Origin: Megamerina dolium
Taxonomy: Eukaryota; Arthropoda; Insecta; Diptera; Megamerinidae
NCBI GenBank assembly: GCA_963854835.1
Contig: OY978530.1
Location: forward strand, 12,300,609 to 12,364,608
Direction of reading: 5' to 3'
Length of the DNA stretch: 64,000 nucleotides
This document shows positions 11,053-20,766 of the stretch, in pieces. Position numbers and translations under genes: made by a program. Under the pieces are notes generated by a model. The model worked only from the letters and a program-made list of their open reading frames with translations. It did not search any database and had not been told where the DNA came from. Each line of letters opens with the position of its first letter. The stretch's first letter is position 1.

Positions 11053-12429
11053 ATGAATTTTCCTATTTTATTCTTATTTTATTTTTTTATAGTGTCAAAC
11101 ACTAAAATTTTGAAAAAGTAAATTTTGGAAAATAAAAAACAAACCTTCCTTTCAAAAATGGCATTTATATTTTGTTCAAATTTTTGCTATATTAGGAATT
11201 ACGACTGCAGCAATTTTTAAACTGTCACTGTACGAAATAAGCTGGGAGCCACTGTATGTAAGGTCTGAAATAGACTAGAGCTAGCAACTCCTTCTCGGTT
11301 GTTGATCTTTTCATGATCATTTAAAGTTCTGCTGGCATAGCATTGGGATGATCCTCTTGTTGTAGAATTGCACCAAACGCGAAATCGTTTGACCTATTTA
11401 AATTTTTTATTGAAATTCAGATATTTAAGTACAGAGTCTTCTGTTATTATTGTCTTCATGTCAAGATGTAATTAGCGTTATTTAAGTCTATTTTAGCTTC
11501 CTTTCATAACATTGGGTCATTGGTGGTGCTACCTTAGCGAAATCCCTTATGAATTTCCGATAGTATCTAACTGCTCCTAAAAACGATTTAACTTGTTTAG
11601 GGGTGTGGGGTATATTGAAATTCAGTATTGTATTTACTTTGTCAGGATTTGGTATGACGCCTTCAGGTGTCAATACATGCCCTAAGATTTATGTTTCTTT
11701 TCTGAAGCAATTGCATTTATCAAATTGTACCTTCAGATTATGGTCGCGTAAAGTTTTGAACATTTTTTCAATGCTTTCTACGTGCTCTTCTATGGATGTG
11801 ATGAAGATAAGGATGTCGTCCATATAAACGACACAAATTATATTTATGTATTCTTTTAAAACGCTATTCATCATTCTTTGCAATATTGAGGGGGAGTTTT
11901 TAATCCGAAATGCATTTGATTGAATTCGTAATGTCACCGTGGTATTTCGTGCTGACCTGCTGTCGTCTTGGTTAATTGGTCGCCTTCACGGAAAAACAAT
12001 TCAATATTTGATGCTATTATTTTCTCTAATCCTTAATTTTCTTGAGGATTAAGATCTTTGAAATGGTTTTCGAATATCGATATGTCGTCATCTACAAACT
12101 CCAGTTCATGAGCTTCTTCGGGCAGCAGTCCTTAAATTTTATTTTTTGTCCATTGATTGTAAGTGACTGTTGCCATATCTATGATTGCTTGTAAAGGTTT
12201 TAGAAGGTTTTGACTTAATATTGCGTCGAAATCTTTATTTCCTAAATATGTTAATTTCCATGCCATGAGGTAATCCTTATTAAACTCTTTTAGTTTTATA
12301 ATCGATGTGGCTGATCCTTTAAGGCATTTTATATTTGTATTTCTTATTTCAAATTCTATTATCGGTAAAATTTCCTTGAAGCTTCTGAGAGAAAATTCGC
12401 TGAAATCTGCCTGTATTGTCTTGAATAAT

Positions 12430-12590
12430 TTCTGTTTTGTCTATACTGACCTGAATTATTGATATTTTGTCTGTGTTGACTTAAGCTGTTGATATTTTGT
12501 CTGTATTGACCTACGTTATTGTTATTTTACCTGTACTGGCCTGAATTATTGTTATTTTGTCTAATTTGACCTGCATTATTTCTACTTCTG
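12430..12590 (-). repeat. 30-bp tandem repeats in gypsy gag
   Basis: About five imperfect 30-bp units (plus-strand core TTATTGATATTTTGTCTGT). On the minus strand each codes roughly QYRQNxNxxG, a Gln/Asn/Arg-rich 10-residue unit at the basic end of Gag. One unit has gained a stop. Confidence 0.75.
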
Positions 12591-12800
12591 TGCTGTGTAT
12601 TATATTGTTGGTTGTCAAAACTCTGATTTTGTTAGTGTTATAGTTATAATTCTGCCTTTGTGGATTGTTGTATTTTGGGTAAAATTATTGAGTAAATTAT
12701 CTTACTGAAATTTTTTTGTTTTTGACTAATATTTCTAGCTGCTTCATATTTTTATAAACCGGTGGTAGTGGATGAGGTTGTTGTTGAGACGTGAGAGGGT

Positions 12801-13334
12801 TGTAAGCTTTTAGTTTAAGATAAAAAATTAAAATTTGTTATTTTTTATAAAAACACGTTATAGAATAGTGATATTGAAAAAAAAAAGAATTTCGTCGCGT
12901 GCATTATCGCTGGATACGTGAGAATAATAATTAAAATTAATCAGTGAAGAAGAAGAGTGGCCGTTAACAAAAATTAAGCTGCCAATTCTTTTAATACGTA
13001 CAAACAATTTAAAGATGTACTCAGGCAATGAACGTTACGTACTCTGGTGTAGACAAGATCCATTATTTGAAGGTTTGAATTCCTCAGGTTTATTTGTGTC
13101 ATATTTAGTTTACCAGTTTTATGACCGTAAATTGACCCAGACATGTCCCGTCAATTATGTAGTAATATTCTAGTAAAAACTAAATTAATATACATGTCAC
13201 TTTACATGTAATTTTATCGAGATTTGACTACCTTATATCGATTTAATTTATGTTTTATTCTTGTTAAGAAAACAATAAAAAAGCTTCTTAGTGGTTTTAA
13301 TATATATTTTGAACTTCATTTATTTAATATAACA
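12801..13334. other. Unassigned AT-rich interval
   Basis: A 52-codon plus-strand frame starts at 13015 (MYSGNERYVLWCRQDPLFEG) and ends at about 13173; GAAG/GT after the DPLFE codons could be a splice donor, but no partner exon is seen. The rest is AT-rich and may include the lost 5' end of the gypsy remnant. Confidence 0.25.
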
Positions 13335-14993
13335 GATGGAGGTTTAAATCCCGAAGCCTCTTCTTGTCGTGATGGAAATGGGAATCTGGTTACGGATGTC
13401 CAGAGTGTACTGAGCCTATGGAGGGAACACTTCTCCACGTTACTGAATGGCGATGCTACGAACAATTCCGCCAGTGGAGGAGAATGCCCGATAACCTCAA
13501 TTACAGATGATGGTGTTGATGTTCCACCACCCGACTATGACGAGGTTGAAACGGCCATTTTAAGGCTGAAAAACAACAAAGCTGCAGGTGCTGATGGCCT
13601 GCCTGCCGAGTTGTTTAAGACCGGGGGCGATGAGCTGCTCACCCGCATGCACCAGCTCATAAGCAGAATATGGTCGGATGAAAGCATGCCTGATGATTGG
13701 AGGCTCAGTGTTCTCTGTCCTGTACATAAAAAAGGAGACCCCACAATTTGCGCCAACTACCGTGGAATAAGTCTCCTGAGCATCGCGTACAAGGTTCTAT
13801 CGAGCGTACTGTGTGAAAGATTGAAGCCTATGCTCAGCAACCTGATTGGACCTTATCAGTGTGGCTTCAGACCTGGTAAATCCACCATCGACCAGATTTT
13901 CACACTGCGCCAAATCCTGGAGAAGACCCAAGAAAAACAGATCGACACACACCACCTATTTGTTGATTATAAAGCCGCTTTCGACAGTCCGGTAAGGGAT
14001 TACCTCTACGCAACAATGTCTGAGTTCGGTATTCCTGCAAAGCTCATTCGACTTTGTAGAATGACACTGCATAACTCCCGTTGTGCAGTGAAAATTGGGA
14101 AGGACCTCTCCGCACCGTTTAATACCGAACGGGGTTTCAGACAAGGTGATTCGTTATCGTGCGACTTCTTCAATCTTATTATGGAGAAAATAATACGAGC
14201 TGCTGATCTACGACATAATGGCACTATCTTCAACAAAAGTGTCATGCTATTAGCGTATGCCGACGATATTGACATAATCGGCATGAACACGCGAGCAGTC
14301 AGTGCAGCATTCTCAGAGTTGGAAAGAGAGTCGCGTCGGATGGGTCTCACGGTGAACGAGGGCAAGACGAAGTATCTAGTGTCAACAAACAAAGAGTCCT
14401 GGCGTCTTGGACAGCACGTCACTGTTGACAACTACGCTTTTGAAGTAGTAAGGGACTTTGTCTATCTTGGAACCAGCATTAACAGCAGTAATGACGTCAG
14501 TTTGGAGATCATGCGTAGGATAACTCTTGCTAACCGGTGTTACTTTGGCCTGAGTAAGCAACTGAGAAGTCGAGCCGTCTCTCGAAGAACGAAAACTACA
14601 CTCTAGAAGTCTCTCATCATGAATGTCCTAACATATGCCGCTGAATCCTGGACAATTTCCACCTCGGATGAGCGAATGCTTGGAGTTTTCGAGAGAAAAG
14701 TCCTACGCAGGATCTTTGGACCTATTTGCGTTGGTGGCGAGTACCGAATAAGGTACAACCATGAGCTGTACGAGCTGTATGCCGATATTGACATAGTAAA
14801 GCGCATCAAAATCCAGCGGCTGCGCTGGCTAGGTCATGTCGAGCGAATGAAAGAACACGCTCCGGCTAAGAAGGTGTTATATTCGGAACCCGCTGGAGGA
14901 CGGCGCAGAAGAGGAAGACCAAACCTCCGGTGGAAAGACCAAGTACTGGAGAACCTGACGGCGCTTGGAATCTAACTGGCGCCAGCTGGCGAA
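13335..14993 (+). pseudogene. RTE-clade reverse transcriptase, 5'-truncated, with premature stop
   Basis: The frame runs open from upstream flank to a TAG at 14604-14606, where the sister copy has a Tyr codon (CTCTAGAAG against CTCTACAAG). It resumes in frame at 14619 and ends with RRRGRPNLRWKDQVLENL. RT landmarks in order: NNKAAGADGLPAELFK, YRGISLLSIAYKVL, GFRPGKSTIDQIFTLRQ, motif A FVDYKAAFDS, motif B GFRQGDSLSCDFFNLIMEK, motif C AYADDIDI and the thumb VYLGTSI. Motif residues are intact apart from the stop. The missing N-terminal endonuclease is explained by 5' truncation during insertion. It would synthesise LINE DNA at nicked target sites. Confidence 0.85.
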
Positions 14994-15079
14994 GAACAGA
15001 GATGGCTGGCGAAGCATGTTATTTTCGGCCTAAATCGATATTCGGTTGTTATGGCTACATAAGTAAGTAAGTAAGTAAG
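13335..15079 (+). mobile_element. RTE-clade LINE, 5'-truncated copy
   Basis: Homology to the copy at 36.5-38.5 kb starts abruptly at about 13335 and ends in GGTTGTTATGGCTACA followed by a TAAG repeat (15059-15079), the simple-repeat tail shared by all RTE copies here. The two are nearly identical over about 1.6 kb, so both are recent. The endonuclease is missing. Confidence 0.85.
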
Positions 15080-15184
15080 ATAATATTAGAAAGTACTTAA
15101 TATATATATAAAGTAGAAATAATATACATAAATAAAGTAAAATTTTTAAAGATATGTAAAATTTATATGAATATAAAATATATG
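15080..15184. other. Short AT-rich spacer
   Basis: AT-rich DNA between the RTE tail and the SINE; its last 13 bases are the SINE target duplication. Nothing else seen. Confidence 0.5.
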
Positions 15185-15543
15185 GGTGCCGTAGCTCAGT
15201 GGTTAGTGTGTTCGCCTTCTGATCTGTAGGTCGTGGGTTCAATCCCCGGCTGATGCATAACAAATTTAATATCGAAAAGATTTTTCTTTCGAATGGTACC
15301 CACCTGTCGGCAAGCAATTGGCAATTCTTCCGACAGTAACAACTTGCCATGAAAAAGCTTCTTAAAGAACTCTGTGACAAAGCTCAGAAAAAGTGATGTC
15401 ACAAGTGTTCTGCCGTTCGGAACCGGCTAAAATAAGTAGATCCCTTCTAATACTGTCCAAATTTAAGACGCACAACAGTAATGGAAGAGAAGCTCTGCCA
15501 ATGAGTCCTTTGGGGCTTTAAGTGCCACATATTTATATTTTTT
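15185..15543 (+). mobile_element. Complete tRNA-derived SINE, type-i 3' end
   Basis: This is the clearest copy. It has a tRNA-like head (GGTGCCGTAGCTCAGTGGTT with A box, and B box GGGTTCAATCCCCGG), a roughly 230-bp body, CTTTGGGGCTTTAAGTGCC and a T/A-rich tail. The 13-bp duplication TATAAAATATATG lies at 15172-15184 and 15544-15556. The conserved body and flanking duplications mark it as a SINE and not a tRNA gene. Confidence 0.93.
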
Positions 15544-15556
15544 TATAAAATATATG

Positions 15557-16628
15557 TACTGATATGTACATAAGTATTTATTTGTTTATATTAATAAAAA
15601 CTATATATGCATACTGTCTACGCCAGAAAATTACGTCGCGCGCACTGTCTGGTGGATTTGGAGCCACCTTTATAAAAGGCGAATGGAAGTCTGACTTGAT
15701 CCGTCAGCAGTCGTTTGTTTGTTCTTGTTCTTTTTTTTTCCTTCTCATATAATTTTTCCCGACACGAACAGTGCGCACATTTTTTATCTTATACATATTT
15801 TATTTTATACATATAGTTCGAGTGTTTTTGTACTCTGTAATAATTAATTCGTGTTAATAATAACAAATTATATTCATCTCTAATCGTTTTCTTGTAATAA
15901 ACAATATACATAAACGTATACAAGTAGATCTCGAGTGTTTTTTCTTTGTACAAAGTGATAGACAAGAGAAACAATTGATTTGTAATTTACGTGCATTTCT
16001 ATTCCGTCTCAATACGAAATTTTTACCGATAACGAAAAATAATTTAAATAAATCAAAATTTGATTTAAACATATTCTTTGAGGAATGGTATTGGCCACCA
16101 ACGAAAAGTTTAACCATTTAGAAGGTGAGAAAAGGTGTGCTGATGCAAATACAACAGCAACAGTCAGAAGCAGCAGCACCACCATCACAGCAACCGTAAC
16201 ATCAATAACAACAATTAAGAAAAAGAACAAATGGAGGAAAATCAGCAGCAACGGCGACAACAACGGCAAGATTTGCCGTCAAGTAACAATAGCAATAGTT
16301 TGAGAGTGGACAAGATGAAGACGAAAAATTACGCTACCAGCAAAACATCAACAACAGCGAAAACATCGCATACAAGTAGATTCTATTTATTATTATTTAT
16401 AATTTATTATGTATTATTTTCTTATTTAAGAGCGATTAAACTTAAGCAACTTTAATTTCTTATTAGAATTCAAGAAGCAGTCGGTAATTGAAGCAGGAAA
16501 TCAGAACATCAACTCAACCAAGGTATGAGCCCACCGGCATCTCTCTCACATACACACATACAAACTAGTTCATTCTTGTATCGTATGTTTACATAATATA
16601 AATCAATATAATGATACAGGCATAATGA
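15557..16628 (+). other. LTR-like promoter region and Gln/Thr-rich frames, unassigned
   Basis: A strong core promoter lies at 15671-15710. Beyond it a plus-strand stretch (16085-16455) is rich in CAA/CAG/ACA and reads in alternative frames as Gln-, Ser- or Thr-rich peptides (for example MEENQQQRRQQRQDLPSS from 16231). The layout of promoter, leader and low-complexity ORF start would fit an LTR element or a host gene's first exon. No domain identifies it, and the DD41D element at 16631 ends it. Confidence 0.3.
15671..15710 (+). promoter_or_regulatory. Putative RNA polymerase II core promoter
   Basis: TATAAAAGG at 15671 is followed 32 bases later by TCAGCAGTCG, which fits an insect initiator at the usual distance. 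The promoter faces the Gln-rich frames at 16.1-16.4 kb. Untested. Confidence 0.45.
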
Positions 16629-16630
16629 TA

Positions 16631-17936
16631 AAGGGTTATCCATTTTGCGGTTTCAAAAGTAAATGTAAATAAAACACATATAAAATATTTTTTATCATGA
16701 TATTTCTTTTTTATTATAAAGTTTGAACGTTGACATTATGTGTGAAATACTACATCATTTAAATGACCACCACGCGAATTGTTGCAAGCATCGATTCTTT
16801 TGAGGTAATTTTCGACCACTTTTTGACACATATTGGGCGGTATCTCAGCCATAACATGACGAATGTTGGTATTTAGGTGCTCAAGAGTTAAAGGTTTATA
16901 TGCATAAACACGGTCTTTCGCGTAGCCCCACAAAAAAAAAGTCAAGCGGTGTCAAATCGCATGATTTTGGTGGCCACTTGATATCGCCACGACGAGAAAT
17001 TACGCGGCCAGAAAATTTCTCTTGCAATAAAGCCATATTCGCTCGAATTGTGTGGCATGTGGCACCGTCTTGTTGAAACCACATATTCTCTAAGTCGTAT
17101 TCTTCAATAGCAGGCAAAAAAAAGTCGGTTATCATATGACCATAACGCTCCGAATTGACGGTGACAGTCGTTCCATCGTCGTTTTCGAAGAAGTAAGGTC
17201 CAATCACACCTCCGGACCAAAGAGCGCACCAAGCAGTGACTTTTTGTGGATGTAGTGGCCTCTCTTCAATTACTTGAGGATCCTCAGAACCCCAAATTCG
17301 ACAATTTTGTTTGTTAACATACCCACCGAGTGAGAAATGTGCTTCGTCGCTGAAGAAAATTTTGTTCGAAAAATCGCCGTCCACCGCCTGTTGTTCAAGC
17401 ACCCATTCGACGTATCTACGACGTTGTGAATGGTCAGCTGGCTTCAGTTGTTGTGTGAGCTGGATTTTATATGGATGTAGGTGTAGATACAAATGCAAAA
17501 TATGCCATAATGTGCCGTAAGACAGTCCTAATTCCTGAGAACGACGAGGAATCGACACATTCGGGTCTTCGGCAACACTTTCACTTACAGCAGCAATATT
17601 TTCGGTGGTACGAGCGAAACGATGATGCACAGGCCTTACAATATCTGTAACCGATCCAGTCTCTTCATATTTCTTCACAATTTTGCCAATTGCTTGCGTA
17701 GTTGGACGATTATGTAAACCATAATCTCCTCTTAAAGCACGATATGTGGCTGTGGCAGAATCACCATTTTTGTAGTAGGTTTTTACAATTTTAATGCGTT
17801 GTGCGAGAGTTAAGCGATCCATTTTCGCAAATGTCAGACTTTGAACTGAAAAAGAAAGAAATTGTTTTAACAACTCAGTTTGACAGATGTCGAATTCTAG
17901 CCCTATACTTTTGAAACCGCGAAATGGATAACCCTT
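16631..17936 (-). mobile_element. DD41D (rosa-type) mariner, copy 1
   Basis: A 1306-bp element with inverted repeats AAGGGTTATCCATTTTGCGG and its complement (one mismatch in about 30 bp), flanked by TA at 16629-16630 and 17937-17938. It is near-identical to the copy at 62172-63445 in the opposite orientation. The DD41D spacing places it in the 'rosa' group first described from Ceratitis. Confidence 0.95.
16736..17822 (-). pseudogene. DD41D mariner transposase, copy 1, late frameshift
   Basis: I choose the start MDRLTLAQRIKIVK at 17822, where the sister copy also begins; an upstream in-frame Met lies in the leader. The N-terminal helix-turn-helix pair is complete here (PTTQAIGKIVKKYEETGSV). 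Catalytic residues: Asp in FFSDEAHFS, Asp in FQQDGATCHT and Asp in LTPLDFF, 41 residues after the second. Directly after the third Asp a run of nine A (plus strand, about 16932-16940) against eight in the sister copy shifts the frame. The C-terminal 70 residues continue in another frame to 16736. The transposase is probably inactive because its C-terminus is scrambled. Confidence 0.92.
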
Positions 17937-17938
17937 TA

Positions 17939-18192
17939 CATACCTATATAATAAAAGATTAATAGATTATTTATAAGAGAACATGTGACTAATTATACTT
18001 TTTTCATTAAATATTTTTTTTGCTTAAACCTATTGTGACTTAATTCTATACTCTTTCGTACTCTCTTCTCAAAGTCGATGCGCCCTCGTTGTTTAAAAAT
18101 ACCTATCAAAAATTCAAATACAAGTGTGATTAAATCAATGAATATGAATTTAAAAAATTGTAAATGTTACCAAAAAGCACTATAACAGCAAT
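17939..18192. other. AT-rich spacer
   Basis: No coding or repeat signal that I can support; it lies downstream of the minus-strand DUF4806-like exons. Confidence 0.4.
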
Positions 18193-19110
18193 TCAAAACT
18201 GCAGCACTTCGTCGCTAAAAATTGTCTTTAGTACTGCATCGATATCTCCGTTACTTCCTTTTACTAAAAAGCAATAAGAAGTCTGCAAAAACAAATGCTA
18301 TCGTATATGATATTGTTATTATCAAATATTATCAAAATTTCTTATAGCAAATATCAAGAGATAAGCTGATGAATTTATACTTACAATTGCGTCCTCGAAG
18401 ATTTTGTCTTGCAGCTTCTCCTCAACATCGAAGACCGCATCAATGGACATGAGGGGAATAATATCCGCCAGCTCCGTTTGTAGGTAATCACTCGTTTCAG
18501 CACTAATTTTGCAGACTATATGTTGTACTTTTTGGTGAGGACTTTTGACTCTCTTATAGTCTTATGGTGGCCCACACGTCAGTTTTTGGTATCATCTGAA
18601 ATAAATACATACATATATAAAATTAGATTAAATTTAATGAACATCATAGGGTAAGCATATTTTTGAAATAACATATTACATTTTCTTTCAGCCTGACAAT
18701 GCGCGATTCCAAACTACATTGCTTTTGTAAAATTTGCTGCAACATGTCCATTATTTCTGTAGAAATAGAATATAATATTTAAATACAATATTTTAACACG
18801 TGTTTCAAAAGGTTTTTATAGTACTTTTATTGGGGCTTGGAGGATCCGTCTTCGAATTGACAGCTAACTCGCTCTGATCAGATATCGAGCTTAATACTAA
18901 AAGTAAAGACTATTTCAATAAGTGATATATGCATTTGTACTTTTTTAAGATCCCAATTTTACTTTGTGAGTTGAAGTCGGTTGATAAGAGGAATCTTTTC
19001 TTAATTGGTCCCTTAGGTGTAGATGTGGCCGGAGGGGAGTTTCCAAAAATGTCAATGTCCATGCTGTCCACTTTCTTAAAAGGAATCCTTGTATGCGAGA
19101 CATTGAAAAG
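18193..19110 (-). pseudogene. DUF4806-like gene, several exons, probably decayed
   Basis: Reading the minus strand, 18385-18595 encodes LADIIPLMSIDAVFDVEEKL, followed by a GTAAGT donor (at 18384), a 102-bp intron with TTTTTGCAG acceptor, and an exon 18193-18282 with SNGDIDAVLKTIFSDEVLQF and a stop. This pattern resembles the DUF4806 domain of many insect proteins of unknown function. Upstream, 18680-18756 (MDMLQQILQKQCSLESRIVR, coiled-coil-like) has its own splice-like ends, and about 18945-19090 reads DSMDIDIFGNSPPATSTPKG. In-frame stops at the start of the 18595 exon, and a short C-terminus, argue for a pseudogene. It is the only intron-split coding sequence here; it may be a host gene remnant or transposon-linked. 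Confidence 0.5.
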
Positions 19111-19569
19111 ATAATATATAATTTTAGTAGTATACGATACAATTTATTATTTAAGAAGTACGAACACGTGTTTGAAAAATGATATTTCCGCCTACATTTT
19201 TTGTGAATACTTTTTAAATCACCCAATATTACTATGAATTGTTTATATAATGCAACTAGTTTGAAAAATCGTGAAAGAGGTGATGCAAAATTAGGATTAA
19301 AATAAAGTTATTGTCAATAGGTACACCAAACTATTTGTACTCAATTTGCCTCTTCGAAATTTTAATTTTTTCATTATTAAGTTCACCAAATACCAAGTGC
19401 AGAAAAAGATTCAAGAGGTTCATCAAAGTAAATAAATATTTGCTTAAAATTACACCCAATAAGTAATTCTTCTCCAAATTTTACAAGAGATTCTGTAACT
19501 TTTAAAGGTCCTGTAGTTCGGCTTAAATAAAACGAGTCTTTTTTTTGGAATTAATTATAAATTACCCGA
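19111..19569. other. AT-rich interval
   Basis: No domain or repeat recognised on either strand. It may hold the upstream exons of the neighbouring minus-strand gene. Confidence 0.35.
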
Positions 19570-20650
19570 TTTTCACTTTTTTTCTTCACTTAAATATTTC
19601 CGTGGGACTTTTTATAATTTTTTTTTAAGAGCTGCATAAAGTTTTCAAATTTATAGGCGGAAAAAGAATCTTGAGGCCCAATATCTTTAGCACAATCAGA
19701 CAAGTGAAGTAAACCCTGAATGTTAAAACTTATAAAATGATCTCCATATATATTACCAAATAGCTTAACAAATTCCTCTAACAGCTGTTGAACTACATTC
19801 GTTTCTGTTATGTAGGACCTTTCACAGGAGAGAATACGTATACTGTCATGCAATAAAATAAAATTATAAAATAGATCATCATTAATGCAATTTTTTAAAA
19901 TGAATATTTCCGAATATAACAAATATTGCCGGTATTCGGTAGATTTCCAATTTCCGATATCATCCAAATTTCTGCACACTCTAGAATTCAGCTGGCACCC
20001 AATCGGAAACGTGGTTAAACTTTTCATGCATTTGACTCACATTTCCGTTTTTCATCAACAGATGCAGTAGTTTGTTACCACTTCTAAATCAACGAGGTGC
20101 ATCGGATCTAGCGGTAATTGAGAAACCATACCGGAATTGGCTGCTTATAATACACTTTCTTTATTCAAAAATTGTTTATTATGATGAACTTGACAAACTT
20201 TTTCTAAACGATATATTTGTTCTTAAATCACTTATCTCTTTAGAAAATAATACTTGTTTGATTGAATAGCTGCCTATTTGACAACATTTTGGACAGCTAT
20301 TCTTCCCGTTGTGATTTTGAACGCCGGTCACAAAAGCACGAGCAGGAGAATAGCACAAAAAAGCTCTTTGAAGTGGGGTTTTGAAGAACAACTTTCAAGC
20401 CATTTCGTCTTAAATACACCACTTCGTCACAAACTTCTTTCATAAAAACATTTACATTAATTGGCTTTTCTTTTTCTGAGAAGCAGCCAATGGTAAACGG
20501 ATTTTCGTTTAGAAATCCAATAATTGAACCGAGAATCGGTCAAAACTTTGCTCGAACTTTTAAATAACTTTAATCCATCCATTCCACCATCTATTAGTAT
20601 TTCACTATTTTTTGTTTTGAGAGTAAAGAATATACACTGTTTCTTCATAA
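19570..20650 (-). pseudogene. Transposase-like remnant (DUF4218/CACTA-like C-terminal region)
   Basis: Right to left on the minus strand: 20648-20457 (LIDGGMDGLKLFKSSSK), 20391-20179 (PARAFVTGVQNHNGKNSCPK, with a C-x2-C pair and SDLRTNISFRKSL) and 20027-19590 (PIGCQLNSRV, WKSTEYRQYLLYSEIFILK, then GLLHLSDCAKDIGPQDSFSA and FENFMQLLKK). This order occurs in a widespread insect transposase-like protein; the last block resembles the DUF4218 region of CACTA-type transposons. Breaks between the blocks show decay. No terminal repeats were found. Family assignment rests on remembered pattern, not on a search. Confidence 0.55.
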
Positions 20651-20766
20651 AGAAACTTTGTAGCTAGCTAAAAGTCAGAACGAAAAAATCTATTGGGCAA
20701 CACTGTTTTCTTTTTTTTTGTTCCATGGTGTAATAACAGAAGGTAGAGCCATTAGGGAGGAGTAAG

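Larger units (their letters stand above)
9605..11254 (+). mobile_element. Tc1-like DD34E transposon with IR/DR ends
   Basis: The 1650-bp element begins CAGTGGCTCACAGCTTATTT and ends with the matching reverse complement, with one mismatch over about 30 bp; TA flanks both sides (9603-9604, 11255-11256). CAGTG ends are a Tc1 hallmark. A second copy of the end core lies about 200 bp inside each end (9803-9830 and 11025-11052), giving the IR/DR arrangement of double transposase binding sites known from Minos, Paris and Sleeping Beauty. It lies in the RNase H of a gypsy remnant, so it is younger than that element. Confidence 0.93.
9480..12800 (-). pseudogene. Gypsy-superfamily LTR retrotransposon pol/gag remnant, split by Tc1
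   Basis: On the minus strand from right to left: a gag end with a 10-residue repeat (about 12790-12430), a protease-like region (about 12400-12000), reverse transcriptase with VVYMDDILIF (within 11937-11689) and PNPDKVNTILNF...VKSFLGAVRYYRKF (within 11673-11488), then an RNase H start with EKELLALVYFRPY (about 11310-11260). A Tc1 element (9605-11254) interrupts the RNase H at a TA, and RNase H resumes at 9602-9485 with ELLTDHQPL. Stops and frameshifts are frequent. No integrase or LTR is seen. The protein would have copied the element's RNA in virus-like particles. Confidence 0.82.

Noticed and set aside
14006..14431. Minus-strand 141-codon frame, repeated at 37436-37861
   Set aside because: Antisense shadow of the RTE reverse transcriptase; it recurs only because the two RTE copies are near-identical.
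15185..15260. Functional tRNA gene
   Set aside because: The A and B boxes are good, but the same head is followed by a conserved 250-300 bp body in several places, with target duplications. It is a SINE head.
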